DNA from: an uncultured Cellvibrionales bacterium
GTDB lineage: Bacteria > Pseudomonadota > Gammaproteobacteria > Pseudomonadales > Dasaniaceae
NCBI GenBank assembly: GCA_913019905.1
Contig: CAJVZD010000020.1
Location: 1-64,000 of the forward strand
Direction of reading: 5' to 3'
Length of the DNA stretch: 64,000 nucleotides
Each line of letters starts with the position of its first letter. Position 1 is the stretch's first letter. The notes beneath the pieces are model-generated. The model did no database searches. It saw nothing but the letters and a program-made list of their open reading frames with translations, and was not told the origin of the DNA. Positions 17,052 through 25,366 of this stretch are shown piece after piece. Made by a program: the position numbers and the translations under genes.

Positions 17052-18323
17052 CTAAAACCCATCGGCGCAATTTACCGCCAACTCCGCAAAAACATTCTTC
17101 ATGTTATAAGCGGACATAAAATTAACGGCAATGGCATCTACAGTGCTGCGATCACTTTCCGATGGTTCGCGAAGGCAAACTGACTTAAATGCCTTGGTGA
17201 CCTGGCAGTAGGCAAACGCTTTAGTATTCGCCAATTCTTCGCCCATCGATTTGGCTCCCGTACCCTGGGTATAGATTTCACTACCGGAGATCCAACCGAG
17301 TTTCTCGACATTCTCACCCTGTCGCCAGTGATTAGTCCAACTATCATCTGTTGTAACAAAGCCATTTTTGAAATTCGTTTCATTAATAAGAAACTTGTCT
17401 TGAACGATGCCCGGTGTATAGGTTAAACGTCCCGAGTCTTTATCATCGAAGTATTCCCACTGGTGATAGGCAAAGGCCTGGGTCAATGGGTCCATACCAC
17501 TGTGGCAACCGACACAACTTGTCAAATAGATACGGCTATCACCTCCAGGGCTACGAGACACATCCTGGCGGATTCTATCGGCCGGTAAACTAGTATCTTT
17601 TAACTGCTCCATATCATTGCAAAGATGATTGCGCACGGTAAATCTCAACATCGCGCGATTGGTTCCGTCGGAAAAAAAGGCTTTGGCAGCCGCTCTGGTC
17701 GAAAAAAAACCCGCAATTCCACGCGGGTCGATATCCAGCTGAGAGGACTGCGTGGTTTTTACAAATACACTACTATCACCCAGATTTGCACCCGATGACT
17801 CCAACTGTTGGTAGTGATTGTTATTATTCATTGCATAGGAGGGAAGACTTGAATCTGCGCCTAAATAGAGGATGTCACCACTTAAAAGCAAAGAAAAATC
17901 TTCTTCGTCCCGAACCAAGCCAATCACTAAAGCTGAATAATCATTGAGCGGTGCAAAAATATCATCTTCTTCATTGGTCCAGGGAGACGCCCAATTTTTA
18001 ACCGTAACATTGTAAAATGCGCCACTAGCGTCGACATTATTATTGCCATCAATGGCAACGAGTGCAGCGTCAAAGGCGCCGCTGCCACCGTTGTTTAGGG
18101 AAATGATGTCCTCCATTTCTGTAAGCATGACAGCGGAAGGCAATACGCCCGTTAATCGATCGTGAATAAATTTAGCTTTTTCTCGGTCGTTTAACGCTGC
18201 GCTAGAAAAGTTACTTACACAAAAGAAAGACACAATAACTAAAACTCTAGCAGCTAAATGTAGGGCGGTAATATTACCTAACAGTTCACTCAGCTGCTTA
18301 TTTTTCATCCGGGGAATTTTCAT
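17052..18323 (-). CDS. Secreted cytochrome c-like protein, first gene of the operon
   Basis: 423 residues with a signal segment (about 24-43). A single heme-c site CVGCH lies at 270-274 within TSCVGCHSGMDPLTQAF. A conserved-looking LRFTVRNHLCNDMEQLK segment precedes it and a WEYFDD...LINETNF segment follows. The CxGCHsgmDPl pattern resembles the cytochrome-like DUF1588/DUF1592 proteins of Planctomycetes. It is the promoter-proximal gene of a minus-strand run reaching to 3009 and faces a divergent operon across 272 bases. It probably works with the diheme LamG lipoprotein and the DUF1501-like protein. The exact reaction is unknown. Confidence 0.7.
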   Translation of the reverse strand: MKIPRMKNKQLSELLGNITALHLAARVLVIVSFFCVSNFSSAALNDREKAKFIHDRLTGVLPSAVMLTEMEDIISLNNGGSGAFDAALVAIDGNNNVDASGAFYNVTVKNWASPWTNEEDDIFAPLNDYSALVIGLVRDEEDFSLLLSGDILYLGADSSLPSYAMNNNNHYQQLESSGANLGDSSVFVKTTQSSQLDIDPRGIAGFFSTRAAAKAFFSDGTNRAMLRFTVRNHLCNDMEQLKDTSLPADRIRQDVSRSPGGDSRIYLTSCVGCHSGMDPLTQAFAYHQWEYFDDKDSGRLTYTPGIVQDKFLINETNFKNGFVTTDDSWTNHWRQGENVEKLGWISGSEIYTQGTGAKSMGEELANTKAFAYCQVTKAFKSVCLREPSESDRSTVDAIAVNFMSAYNMKNVFAELAVNCADGF

Positions 18324-18595
18324 TGTCTATCTGTCCGTTCTTTTCTCGCTACTTATATGTCGAGATCATACTACCTACTTTGCCATGCCGAACAGTTTAA
18401 CCCAACGAATTCGTGACCTCTCGCCCATAAATAGTTATCTGTTTTTATTTCTTTACCTTTTTAGTGTTCAATACAAAATGCTGCCAGGGAAATTAAATAT
18501 TTTGTTGATAAAACGTATAGCGGATGAAACCATGTTGCTCTTCACGTTAGAATTCGAAACTCTATTGACTAAAACCAAAAAGTCCCGCACTTAGA
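18324..18595. promoter_or_regulatory. Divergent promoter region between the two halves of the envelope/redox island
   Basis: This 272-bp AT-rich gap separates the starts of the minus-strand operon (18323) and the plus-strand operon (18596). Both must be transcribed from here, so a shared regulator binding site is likely. I cannot point to a definite -35/-10 pair or operator. Confidence 0.45.
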
Positions 18596-21562
18596 ATGGA
18601 TAAAACATTGCCAAAAACAATGATCTCTGTCTTGCTTTCGATGCTTCTGATCAGCTGCGGCGGCAGTGACAGTGACGGGAAAAAAATCACTTTTTCAGAT
18701 CGCGACGACGAAAGCCCCGACCCAGTTGTCGTTGAAATCCCCATCGCTTATATAAAAAGGCCTACACCTGAACTTAACGCGCAACCAATCGATCTTCGCG
18801 AACCCACTGCCTTTCATCCAGGAGCACAGCTTTATGTTCGTAGTCGGGCATCGAGCAGTGCCGTCGAACTTAATATAAGCGATCAAATTTCTGCCATTGT
18901 TGCCACAGAACTCGACATTGACGCGGCAGAGCTCGCGATCGATATAAAAGATCTGGAAACTTCCTTTGATGGTAGCACGCTTATATTTTCCGCTAGAGTC
19001 GTACCTGAACCCGTAGACAATAATCTAGAAGACACGACCTGGAATATTTGGGAATACAATTTCGACAGTAATACTGCCAGCTATTTGATCGATTCTGCAG
19101 CGATTCGAAACGAAGCTGCAGCAGACGGTTCTTCGCAGGATATCGGCCCACATTTTTTACCCGACGATCGAATTGTCTTTAGCTCGACCAGGCAAACGTC
19201 AAATTTAATTCGTTCTGCCGCTGAAGGCCGCCCCGCATTCATTGCGGCGGATGAAAGTGGTCGCGGTCCGTCTTCAACACTGCATATCTATGATCCGGAC
19301 GATGGCAGCTTTGAACAAATTTCCTTTAACCCTAGTCACGACATTGACCCTACCGTTATTTCGACGGGAGAAATTGTTTTTACCCGCTGGGACAATAGCC
19401 CGGGTAACAATCGTTGGAGCTTGTATAAGATCAATCCCTCCGGACGACAGTTATCTTTACTCTATGGCTATCACAGTCACGACACGGGCGGTAGCAATGA
19501 GCCAGATAGTGGCGAAGCCAATTCAATTATACAATTCACCCAAGCACGCGAGTCGAAAGAGGGTCACCTGATTAGCTTATTACGTCCGACGGAATCTGAA
19601 ACCTTAGGCGGCAATATCGTCACGATAGACTTCGCTGGTTTCGTTGAACACGACCAGCCGGTCTGGCAAAATCAAGGGAGCGGCGGCGAAGCACAAACTT
19701 CTTTAACGACCACCGAAATTATCATCAATGACCCACTGTCACCCGGGGGGCAATTTGCAGCGGCCTACCCGCTCAGTGATGGTAGCAACCGAATGTTAAT
19801 CAGCTGGAGTCAATGCCGCACTATTGAACAAGACTTATCCGACCCCTTACTGTTAGACAGCGACCCTAACAATGATCCGGAAGTTATTATTCTACCGTGC
19901 TCAATCGCACAAGAAAACGCTATGCCAGCCCCAGTTGTTTACGGTCTATGGATCTATGATCCAATCGAAGACACCCAACTACCCATTATCGCACCGGAAC
20001 GCGGTTTTTATTACAGCGAAATAGTCGCATTTGAATCACGCAGTTTTCCGGGAGTTCCCAATGACGAATCTCCCGACATATTTAATACACGGCTAATTGA
20101 CTCACAAGCTACGGGTGAAGGTTTTGGCCTGCTCCGTATTGATAGCGTTTACGATTTTGACGGCCAGGATGATTCGGAACTAGACGGAATTGGTGATGTC
20201 GACGTGGGCATAGCCGCGAGAGCAAACCCAGCCAACGACGCCTATAAGAACCGCCCTGCACGATTTGTTCGACTCGTAAAACCGGTATCCTTGCCCGACC
20301 CTGACAATGATGATTTTGACATAGATTCAATCGTATTCGGACGGAGCAGCGGCCAGGGATTGCGAGAAATAATTGGCTATGCACCTATTGAGCCCGACGG
20401 CTCCGTCACAGTCAAAATACCCGCCAACATTCCATTTGCGATAAGTATTCTGGATGTTAACGGCCGCCGTATTAGTGAACGGCATGATAACTGGATGCAA
20501 CTAGCCGAAGGCGAAGTACGGCACTGCACTGGCTGCCACAGCAGCGAAAGCGAGCGGCCTCATGGGCGTATTGATTCGAATCCTAATTCCGCAAATCCCG
20601 GAGCTCAAAGTATTATCGTGGGTTCCGGGAGCGGCATTGGTTTTGCGAATACGAAAGTCGATCGCAGTGACTATCCGATAGACTTTCTCGACGGTGGCGA
20701 CATTGGCCAAACTATGGCCGCCATTTTTGATTTACAACGGCCATTAGACGACATGCAAAATAGCAAAGAAGATGTTAGTCGAATATTACAACTATCAAAT
20801 TTCAAATACGACGACGAATGGACCGATATTCTCAACGGTCAAGTTGCTGATGTAAGCCTCAACTACAGCTACGATGAGGAATGGAGTAGTTATCCAACCA
20901 CAACTAACAGCCAAGCCCCCTATGTCAATCGAATCGTGATCAACTATCCCGACCATATTCAACCCATCTGGGAGCGGAACCGCGAATTCCTCGTAGCGGG
21001 TAACCCCGTCGAAATTGAGCCAGGCGTAATCGCCTCTAACTGCTTAGCCTGTCATCGCTCCAATAGCGATGACAGCGAATCTGCCGAAACCGACATCCCC
21101 GCCGGGCAATTGGATCTTGGTCGCCATATCGACGATAGATTCTATCGATCTTACCGGGAATTATTTTTCTCCGATACCGAGCGCTGGCAAGATGTTAGCG
21201 GCGCAGTGAGCGATCGCATTCGCGATTGTACTGTCGATAGAGAAGACGGCATGGGCGGAATTGAAACCGTTGCCGTCGCCGATCCCAGGCCTGCAATTAT
21301 CCCTTCAGTAATGAATACTAGCGGTGCTAATAGAAGCAATAGCTTTTTCAGCTGTTTTGAACAAGACAATAATTGTGGTGTTTTTGACCAGCAAGAAACG
21401 GCTTCCATTAACTGCACCGAAGATGGTACCGTGTTTGTCGATCCCATAGCTTACAATCACAAAGGCTGGTTAACTGACGGAGAGCTTAGACTAATTTCTG
21501 AGTGGCTAGACATAGGCGCGCAGTACTATAACAACCCTTTTCATCCCGATCTTAGTGAGTGA
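18596..21562 (+). CDS. HzsA-related diheme lipoprotein
   Basis: 988 residues with lipobox LLISC (Cys about 21). The N-terminal two thirds form a TolB/WD40-like propeller (repeating motifs such as HDIDPTVISTGEIVFTRWDN around 255). Next comes a segment resembling the middle domain of hydrazine synthase subunit alpha (EPDGSVTVKIPANIPFAISI, about 600-620), then CTGCH at 644-648 and CLACH at 816-820. Two c-type hemes are therefore expected. The family name HzsA-related reflects domain similarity only. Most gammaproteobacterial members have no link to anammox, and a hydrazine-forming role here is unlikely. The next gene overlaps its stop. I infer surface or periplasmic electron transfer with the cytochromes encoded divergently. 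Confidence 0.8.
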   Translation: MDKTLPKTMISVLLSMLLISCGGSDSDGKKITFSDRDDESPDPVVVEIPIAYIKRPTPELNAQPIDLREPTAFHPGAQLYVRSRASSSAVELNISDQISAIVATELDIDAAELAIDIKDLETSFDGSTLIFSARVVPEPVDNNLEDTTWNIWEYNFDSNTASYLIDSAAIRNEAAADGSSQDIGPHFLPDDRIVFSSTRQTSNLIRSAAEGRPAFIAADESGRGPSSTLHIYDPDDGSFEQISFNPSHDIDPTVISTGEIVFTRWDNSPGNNRWSLYKINPSGRQLSLLYGYHSHDTGGSNEPDSGEANSIIQFTQARESKEGHLISLLRPTESETLGGNIVTIDFAGFVEHDQPVWQNQGSGGEAQTSLTTTEIIINDPLSPGGQFAAAYPLSDGSNRMLISWSQCRTIEQDLSDPLLLDSDPNNDPEVIILPCSIAQENAMPAPVVYGLWIYDPIEDTQLPIIAPERGFYYSEIVAFESRSFPGVPNDESPDIFNTRLIDSQATGEGFGLLRIDSVYDFDGQDDSELDGIGDVDVGIAARANPANDAYKNRPARFVRLVKPVSLPDPDNDDFDIDSIVFGRSSGQGLREIIGYAPIEPDGSVTVKIPANIPFAISILDVNGRRISERHDNWMQLAEGEVRHCTGCHSSESERPHGRIDSNPNSANPGAQSIIVGSGSGIGFANTKVDRSDYPIDFLDGGDIGQTMAAIFDLQRPLDDMQNSKEDVSRILQLSNFKYDDEWTDILNGQVADVSLNYSYDEEWSSYPTTTNSQAPYVNRIVINYPDHIQPIWERNREFLVAGNPVEIEPGVIASNCLACHRSNSDDSESAETDIPAGQLDLGRHIDDRFYRSYRELFFSDTERWQDVSGAVSDRIRDCTVDREDGMGGIETVAVADPRPAIIPSVMNTSGANRSNSFFSCFEQDNNCGVFDQQETASINCTEDGTVFVDPIAYNHKGWLTDGELRLISEWLDIGAQYYNNPFHPDLSE

Positions 21563-22419
21563 AACGAGAATCAATGCAAAACTCAGATAAGCATCGAGAG
21601 TCAATATTCGGATTGAGCATTCATTTAGTTTTTTCACTGCTAGTTTCTCTTCACAGTTTAAATGGCTACGCCGAATCACGCTTTTTTGGCACAGAAGAAA
21701 TCATCAGTGTAATTGTCGAACAGCCCTATATTGAAATGCGAACCGGCCCCGGCCGCGGATATCCTATTTTCCACATCGCCGAGAGAGGCGACAAAGTAGA
21801 CATTATAAAACGGAGAACCGATTGGTTTAAAGTTCGCACTCAAGCATTTGGACTGTTAGAAAAAGACCGCAACAGTAAATTGGTTCCCGGTAGCAATACC
21901 AAGACAGGCTGGGTCCATATCGACCAAATTGCCAAAGTTCTCGATGGAAACCAACAGCCCATCAACATTAGCAAACCTGCGCTAAACGATTTTTATCAGC
22001 GAAGCTGGGAAGCTGGCATTATGGCCGGAAGCTTTGGTGGCGCCGATGAGATTAGTCTATATGGTGGATACTACTTCACGAAAAACATATCAGCGGAAGT
22101 GACGTATTCTGAAAGTTTCGGTGACTTTTCCAACGGTAAGGCGGCGACCCTCAGTATCGTTCATCACCCCTTTCCCGAATGGCGTTATTCGCCGTTTTTT
22201 ACCTTAGGCGGTGGGACACGACAAACCGACCCCAAATCAAATTTAGTATCCACCACCGATCGTACCGACGATAGCGTTCACGTTGGGCTCGGCGTGAGTG
22301 TCTATATTACCCGGCGGATAATGTTACGAGCCCAATACAAAAATCATGTCGTGTTGACCGACAGAGACGATGACGAAGGAGTAGACGAATGGAAAATCGG
22401 ACTAAGCGCGTTCTTTTAA
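21559..22419 (+). CDS. SH3-domain outer-membrane beta-barrel protein
   Basis: 286 residues. A signal segment (about 17-38) is followed by a bacterial SH3 domain (about 50-130; VEQPYIEMRTGPGRGYPIF) and a C-terminal eight-strand-like beta barrel (about 150-286) ending in Phe (LSAFF), the usual outer-membrane signature. SH3 domains of this type bind peptidoglycan or partner proteins. The GTG start overlaps the HzsA-related stop by 4 bases; an ATG at 21574 is the alternative. The reading frame overlaps the next barrel gene by 31 bases. It may anchor the cytochrome lipoproteins or the ExbBD/AgmX machine to the outer membrane. Confidence 0.75.
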   Translation: MKRESMQNSDKHRESIFGLSIHLVFSLLVSLHSLNGYAESRFFGTEEIISVIVEQPYIEMRTGPGRGYPIFHIAERGDKVDIIKRRTDWFKVRTQAFGLLEKDRNSKLVPGSNTKTGWVHIDQIAKVLDGNQQPINISKPALNDFYQRSWEAGIMAGSFGGADEISLYGGYYFTKNISAEVTYSESFGDFSNGKAATLSIVHHPFPEWRYSPFFTLGGGTRQTDPKSNLVSTTDRTDDSVHVGLGVSVYITRRIMLRAQYKNHVVLTDRDDDEGVDEWKIGLSAFF

Positions 22420-23045
22420 CGCGTTTTCTTTTAGCAAGCGCCGCCCTTATTGGCACATTACAATTCACTACAGTGTACGCAAAGGAGGCAGTTCAGGTTA
22501 TAGAGCCGGACATCCATCGCCGGCAGATTAAGATCGATGCCATCGACAGTGAAAACTTCGAAATCGGCGTCTTTTACGGCATCATAAGTATTGAAGACTT
22601 TTCAAGTAACGATGTTTATGGGGTACGAGGTACTTACCACCTAACGGAAGACTTTTTCTTCGAAGCCTCATATGGTAGCTCTGAAGGCGACTTAACCAGT
22701 TTCGAAAAACTAAGCGGCGGTTCGCCCTTGCTTAATGATAGCGACCGTGAATACAATTTTTACGATATATCCGTTGGCTGGAATGTATTACCCGGTGAAG
22801 TATTTATATTGGAAGAGTATGCATTCAATTCCGCATTGTATCTTGTCGCCGGAATTGGCAGCACCGAATTTGCCGGAGACAGCTGGCTTACCGTTAACCT
22901 GGGAGCGGGTTTTAAATTGCTACTAAGCGATGCAATCGCTTGGCACATTGATGTTCGCGACCATATATTTGATCGGGATACCTTTGGCGCGGACCAAACG
23001 ACTCACAATATTGAATTTAGTACAGGCATCACAGTGTTTTTCTAA
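22389..23045 (+). CDS. Outer-membrane beta-barrel protein
   Basis: 218 residues with a signal peptide (about 8-31, ending VYAKE). Amphipathic beta strands follow, and the C-terminal strand ends in Phe (ITVFF). The pattern (GVFYGIISIEDFSSNDVYGV near residue 60, YHLTEDFFFEASYG) matches the small OmpA-like barrel family shared by myxobacteria and some gammaproteobacteria (outer-membrane beta-barrel domain, OMP_myx_plus type). That sharing agrees with the myxobacterial flavour of the opposite operon. It overlaps the SH3-barrel gene by 31 bases, so the two are probably translationally coupled. Confidence 0.8.
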   Translation: MENRTKRVLLTRFLLASAALIGTLQFTTVYAKEAVQVIEPDIHRRQIKIDAIDSENFEIGVFYGIISIEDFSSNDVYGVRGTYHLTEDFFFEASYGSSEGDLTSFEKLSGGSPLLNDSDREYNFYDISVGWNVLPGEVFILEEYAFNSALYLVAGIGSTEFAGDSWLTVNLGAGFKLLLSDAIAWHIDVRDHIFDRDTFGADQTTHNIEFSTGITVFF

Positions 23046-23141
23046 AGTGCTGTTAAAATGAAAGAAACTCAACTAAAAAGATGTAAATTACTATTTCATT
23101 TTTCACGGTTAAATCAATAGCAATAGCAATAAAAGGGGTTT

Positions 23142-23642
23142 ATGAAAACGATATTGCCATTTTGTATTTACGCATTCTTAGGATTGTTATTAAGTTCGGC
23201 AAGCTTAGCCGCTACAATCACTAAGAGTCCCGCTCCCGATTTTACGCTGAAAAGTAATGGCGGAAATAATCTGCGACTCAGCGAGCACCGCGGGCAGGTA
23301 GTACTGATTAATTTCTGGGCGTCCTGGTGTGGACCATGCCGACAGGAAATGCCGGTGCTAGACGAGATACAAAAAAAATACCAAAAACTCGGCTTTACAA
23401 TTTTAGGCGTTAATGTCGATAAAGACATTGCGGCCGCCAATAGAATTCTAAATGATATTCCTGTTAGCTTCCCAATTCTTTACGATACGGGGAACGCGGT
23501 AAGCGAATTAATGAATGTGGACGCGATGCCCACTACTGTTCTAATCGACAGAAATGGCGATATCAGGTTTACTCATCGCGGCTATAAACCAGGCTACGAA
23601 AAACTCTACATCCAACAAATTAAAACACTTATTCGTGAATGA
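23142..23642 (+). CDS. TlpA-like thioredoxin-fold disulfide reductase
   Basis: 166 residues with a signal peptide (about 1-24) and a thioredoxin-like fold. The active site WCGPC (62-66) lies in NFWASWCGPCRQEMP, and a cis-Pro loop is seen in DAMPTTVLID. TlpA/ResA-type proteins reduce disulfides outside the cytoplasm, classically for cytochrome c heme attachment or copper delivery. AAAAGGGGTTT just before the ATG is a good ribosome binding site. The neighbouring genes encode several CxxCH proteins and a CxC-tailed DUF4266 lipoprotein, either of which could be its substrate. Confidence 0.9.
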   Translation: MKTILPFCIYAFLGLLLSSASLAATITKSPAPDFTLKSNGGNNLRLSEHRGQVVLINFWASWCGPCRQEMPVLDEIQKKYQKLGFTILGVNVDKDIAAANRILNDIPVSFPILYDTGNAVSELMNVDAMPTTVLIDRNGDIRFTHRGYKPGYEKLYIQQIKTLIRE

Positions 23643-23643
23643 C

Positions 23644-23664
23644 CAATGAACAATAAACAATGAA
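23644..23664. repeat. Heptamer micro-repeat over a start codon (3 copies)
   Basis: Three 7-bp units (CAATGAA CAATAAA CAATGAA) lie between the TlpA stop and the DUF4266 start. The last unit contains the ATG of the DUF4266 gene, and the first contains another ATG out of frame. Confidence 0.5.
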
Positions 23665-23905
23665 TAGTCGATTCAAGTTAGCGTTTGTATTATTTTTTCC
23701 GTTACTCATGGCAACGGGGTGTAGCGTTAACCCCTTAAACATAGAACCGTGGATAAAACCCTACGAACGCCAGAATTTTGCCGACCCTATAATGAGTCTC
23801 AACAGAGACCCCGTTTCCAGTGCTTATATGCATCACGTTTATCAAGCACGTGAAGGAGCCAAGGGAGCTGAGGGAGGTGGCGGAGGTGGCTGCGGTTGCA
23901 ACTAG
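23660..23905 (+). CDS. DUF4266 lipoprotein with Gly-Cys tail
   Basis: 81 residues. A signal peptide ends in lipobox ATGC (Cys21). The conserved-looking WIKPYERQNFADPIM and YMHHVYQAREGA segments match the DUF4266 family as I know it. The C-terminus is a glycine-rich tail GGGGGGCGCN holding two cysteines in CxC. It is 17 bases after TlpA and 13 bases before DUF3570, an arrangement I know from other gammaproteobacteria. The tail could bind metal or form a disulfide handled by TlpA, or be modified. The function is unknown. Confidence 0.85.
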   Translation: MNSRFKLAFVLFFPLLMATGCSVNPLNIEPWIKPYERQNFADPIMSLNRDPVSSAYMHHVYQAREGAKGAEGGGGGGCGCN

Positions 23906-23918
23906 AAAAACATCGAGA

Positions 23919-25076
23919 ATGGTTAATAACTTGTTGATCAAACATTTTTTCATTGTGGCCATAACCCTATCTGTCGTCAGCATCGAATTGTATGCGGCCG
24001 TGCTTCCCGAGGATCGAAGCGATGTCATGTACCATCGCTACGATGGAGGCGGTGTAGTCATTGATGGCCCCTCTCTATTGGTTCGCAAGGAAGTCGCCAA
24101 TACCGTTTCTATTAGCGGCAACTACTATGTAGACAATGTTAGCAGCGCTTCTATTGATGTCGAAACCAGCGGCGCCAGCGAGTATTCAGAAAAAAGAACT
24201 GAATATAGCCTCAGTGCAGATTATCTTTACGACAAGGTGATTCTTAGCGCCGGATATACCAACAGCGAAGAAAACGACTACTCGGCTGATACTTTTTATG
24301 TCAGCGCTAGCCAGGATTTATTCGGCGATCTAACGACCTTTTCTTTGGGTTATTCGTTGGGCAATGACACTGTCATGAAAAATGGCAATGACCAATTTGA
24401 AGACGAGATAGAGCGACATAATTATCGCTTTGGTCTTAGTCAAATTGCCACCGCCAACCTCATCCTAACATTGGATTATGAAATAATTACCGAAGAAGGT
24501 TATCTGAATAACCCCTATCGCAGTTATCGTTTTGTCGATCAGAGCAATCCAGATAGTTACGCGAGTGAAACCGAAGTGTATCCACTGACTCGCACCAGTG
24601 ACGCCGTCGCAATGGGCGCCAAATACTTTTTACCCTACCGGGCAGCAGTACACGGCAACTATCGTTATTTTACCGATGACTGGGATATCAAAGCCCACAA
24701 TATAACATTGGGCTATACACATCCCTATGGTGACCGATGGGTATTGGACTTAAGTTATCGTTTCTATCAGCAAGAAAGTGCCTACTTCTACAACGACCTG
24801 CACCAATACCGATCAATCGATGAAAAAGATTTTCGTGCCAGGGACAAAGAGTTAAGTGAATTTAGCAGCCAATCAATCGGTATCGGCGCTAGCTATCAGC
24901 TAAACATCAATACCTTAACGTCAATTGAACGAAGCTCAATTAACTTTCAATACGATTTTATAAAGTTTGACTACGATAACTTCAGCGATATTCGCAGTGG
25001 CGGCGTTGCAGGAGCCGAACCTTTATACGACTTCGACGCTAATGTTTTTAGGGTTTACTTTTCAGTTTGGTACTAA
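23919..25076 (+). CDS. DUF3570 domain protein, probable outer-membrane barrel
   Basis: 385 residues from the ATG at 23919. A frame opening upstream at 23820 would overlap DUF4266 and push the signal peptide inside, so I reject it. A signal peptide (about 7-27) is followed by YHRYDGGGVVIDGPSLLVRK and many alternating beta strands, ending in FSVWY, typical of an outer-membrane barrel. Residues 72-78 (DNVSSAS) and 83-87 (TSGAS) resemble the acceptor motif used by ApbE flavin transferase (D-x-x-S/T-G-A-T/S), and an ApbE gene lies just downstream on the other strand. Family and position are firm; flavinylation is only a hypothesis. Confidence 0.85.
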   Translation: MVNNLLIKHFFIVAITLSVVSIELYAAVLPEDRSDVMYHRYDGGGVVIDGPSLLVRKEVANTVSISGNYYVDNVSSASIDVETSGASEYSEKRTEYSLSADYLYDKVILSAGYTNSEENDYSADTFYVSASQDLFGDLTTFSLGYSLGNDTVMKNGNDQFEDEIERHNYRFGLSQIATANLILTLDYEIITEEGYLNNPYRSYRFVDQSNPDSYASETEVYPLTRTSDAVAMGAKYFLPYRAAVHGNYRYFTDDWDIKAHNITLGYTHPYGDRWVLDLSYRFYQQESAYFYNDLHQYRSIDEKDFRARDKELSEFSSQSIGIGASYQLNINTLTSIERSSINFQYDFIKFDYDNFSDIRSGGVAGAEPLYDFDANVFRVYFSVWY

Positions 25077-25118
25077 TTGTTAAACTCTTCAGCCTCTAGC
25101 TTTGGGTTCACCTATTCT

Positions 25119-25283
25119 AACTAGCGCCCATCTAGAAATAGATGTATTTCCAAGCTGTCATTGCGAGCGAAGCGCGGCAATCTCTTACAGGCCGCGTCAA
25201 TGCTGAATGAGATTGCCGCGTCGAGGCATCGAACCGTAACGCTCGCAATGAAGTGTCTAATAGTTTCTGGATGGGCACTAACT
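25119..25283. repeat. MITE-like palindromic element, copy 1
   Basis: A 165-bp non-coding element bounded by imperfect inverted repeats (AACTAGCGCCCATCTAGAAA at the left, TTTCTGGATGGGCACTAACT at the right). Inner inverted segments TCATTGCGAGCGAAGCGCGG and CGCTCGCAATGA, with CGGCAATCTC and GAGATTGCCG, can fold into a long cruciform. Copies 2 and 3 are at 54594-54840. It lies between the convergent DUF3570 and apbE genes. Confidence 0.8.
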
Positions 25284-25366
25284 AAATTGGTTCAACTTGA
25301 CTTGCGTTGGCTCTCATCGAACTAATATGAGTTACACCGACAGAACTTGACGCAATTGGAGTCATA

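Noticed and set aside
23820..23918. N-terminal extension of the DUF3570 frame through the DUF4266 gene
   Set aside because: It would bury the signal peptide and overlap DUF4266 over most of its second half; the ATG at 23919 gives a clean signal peptide.
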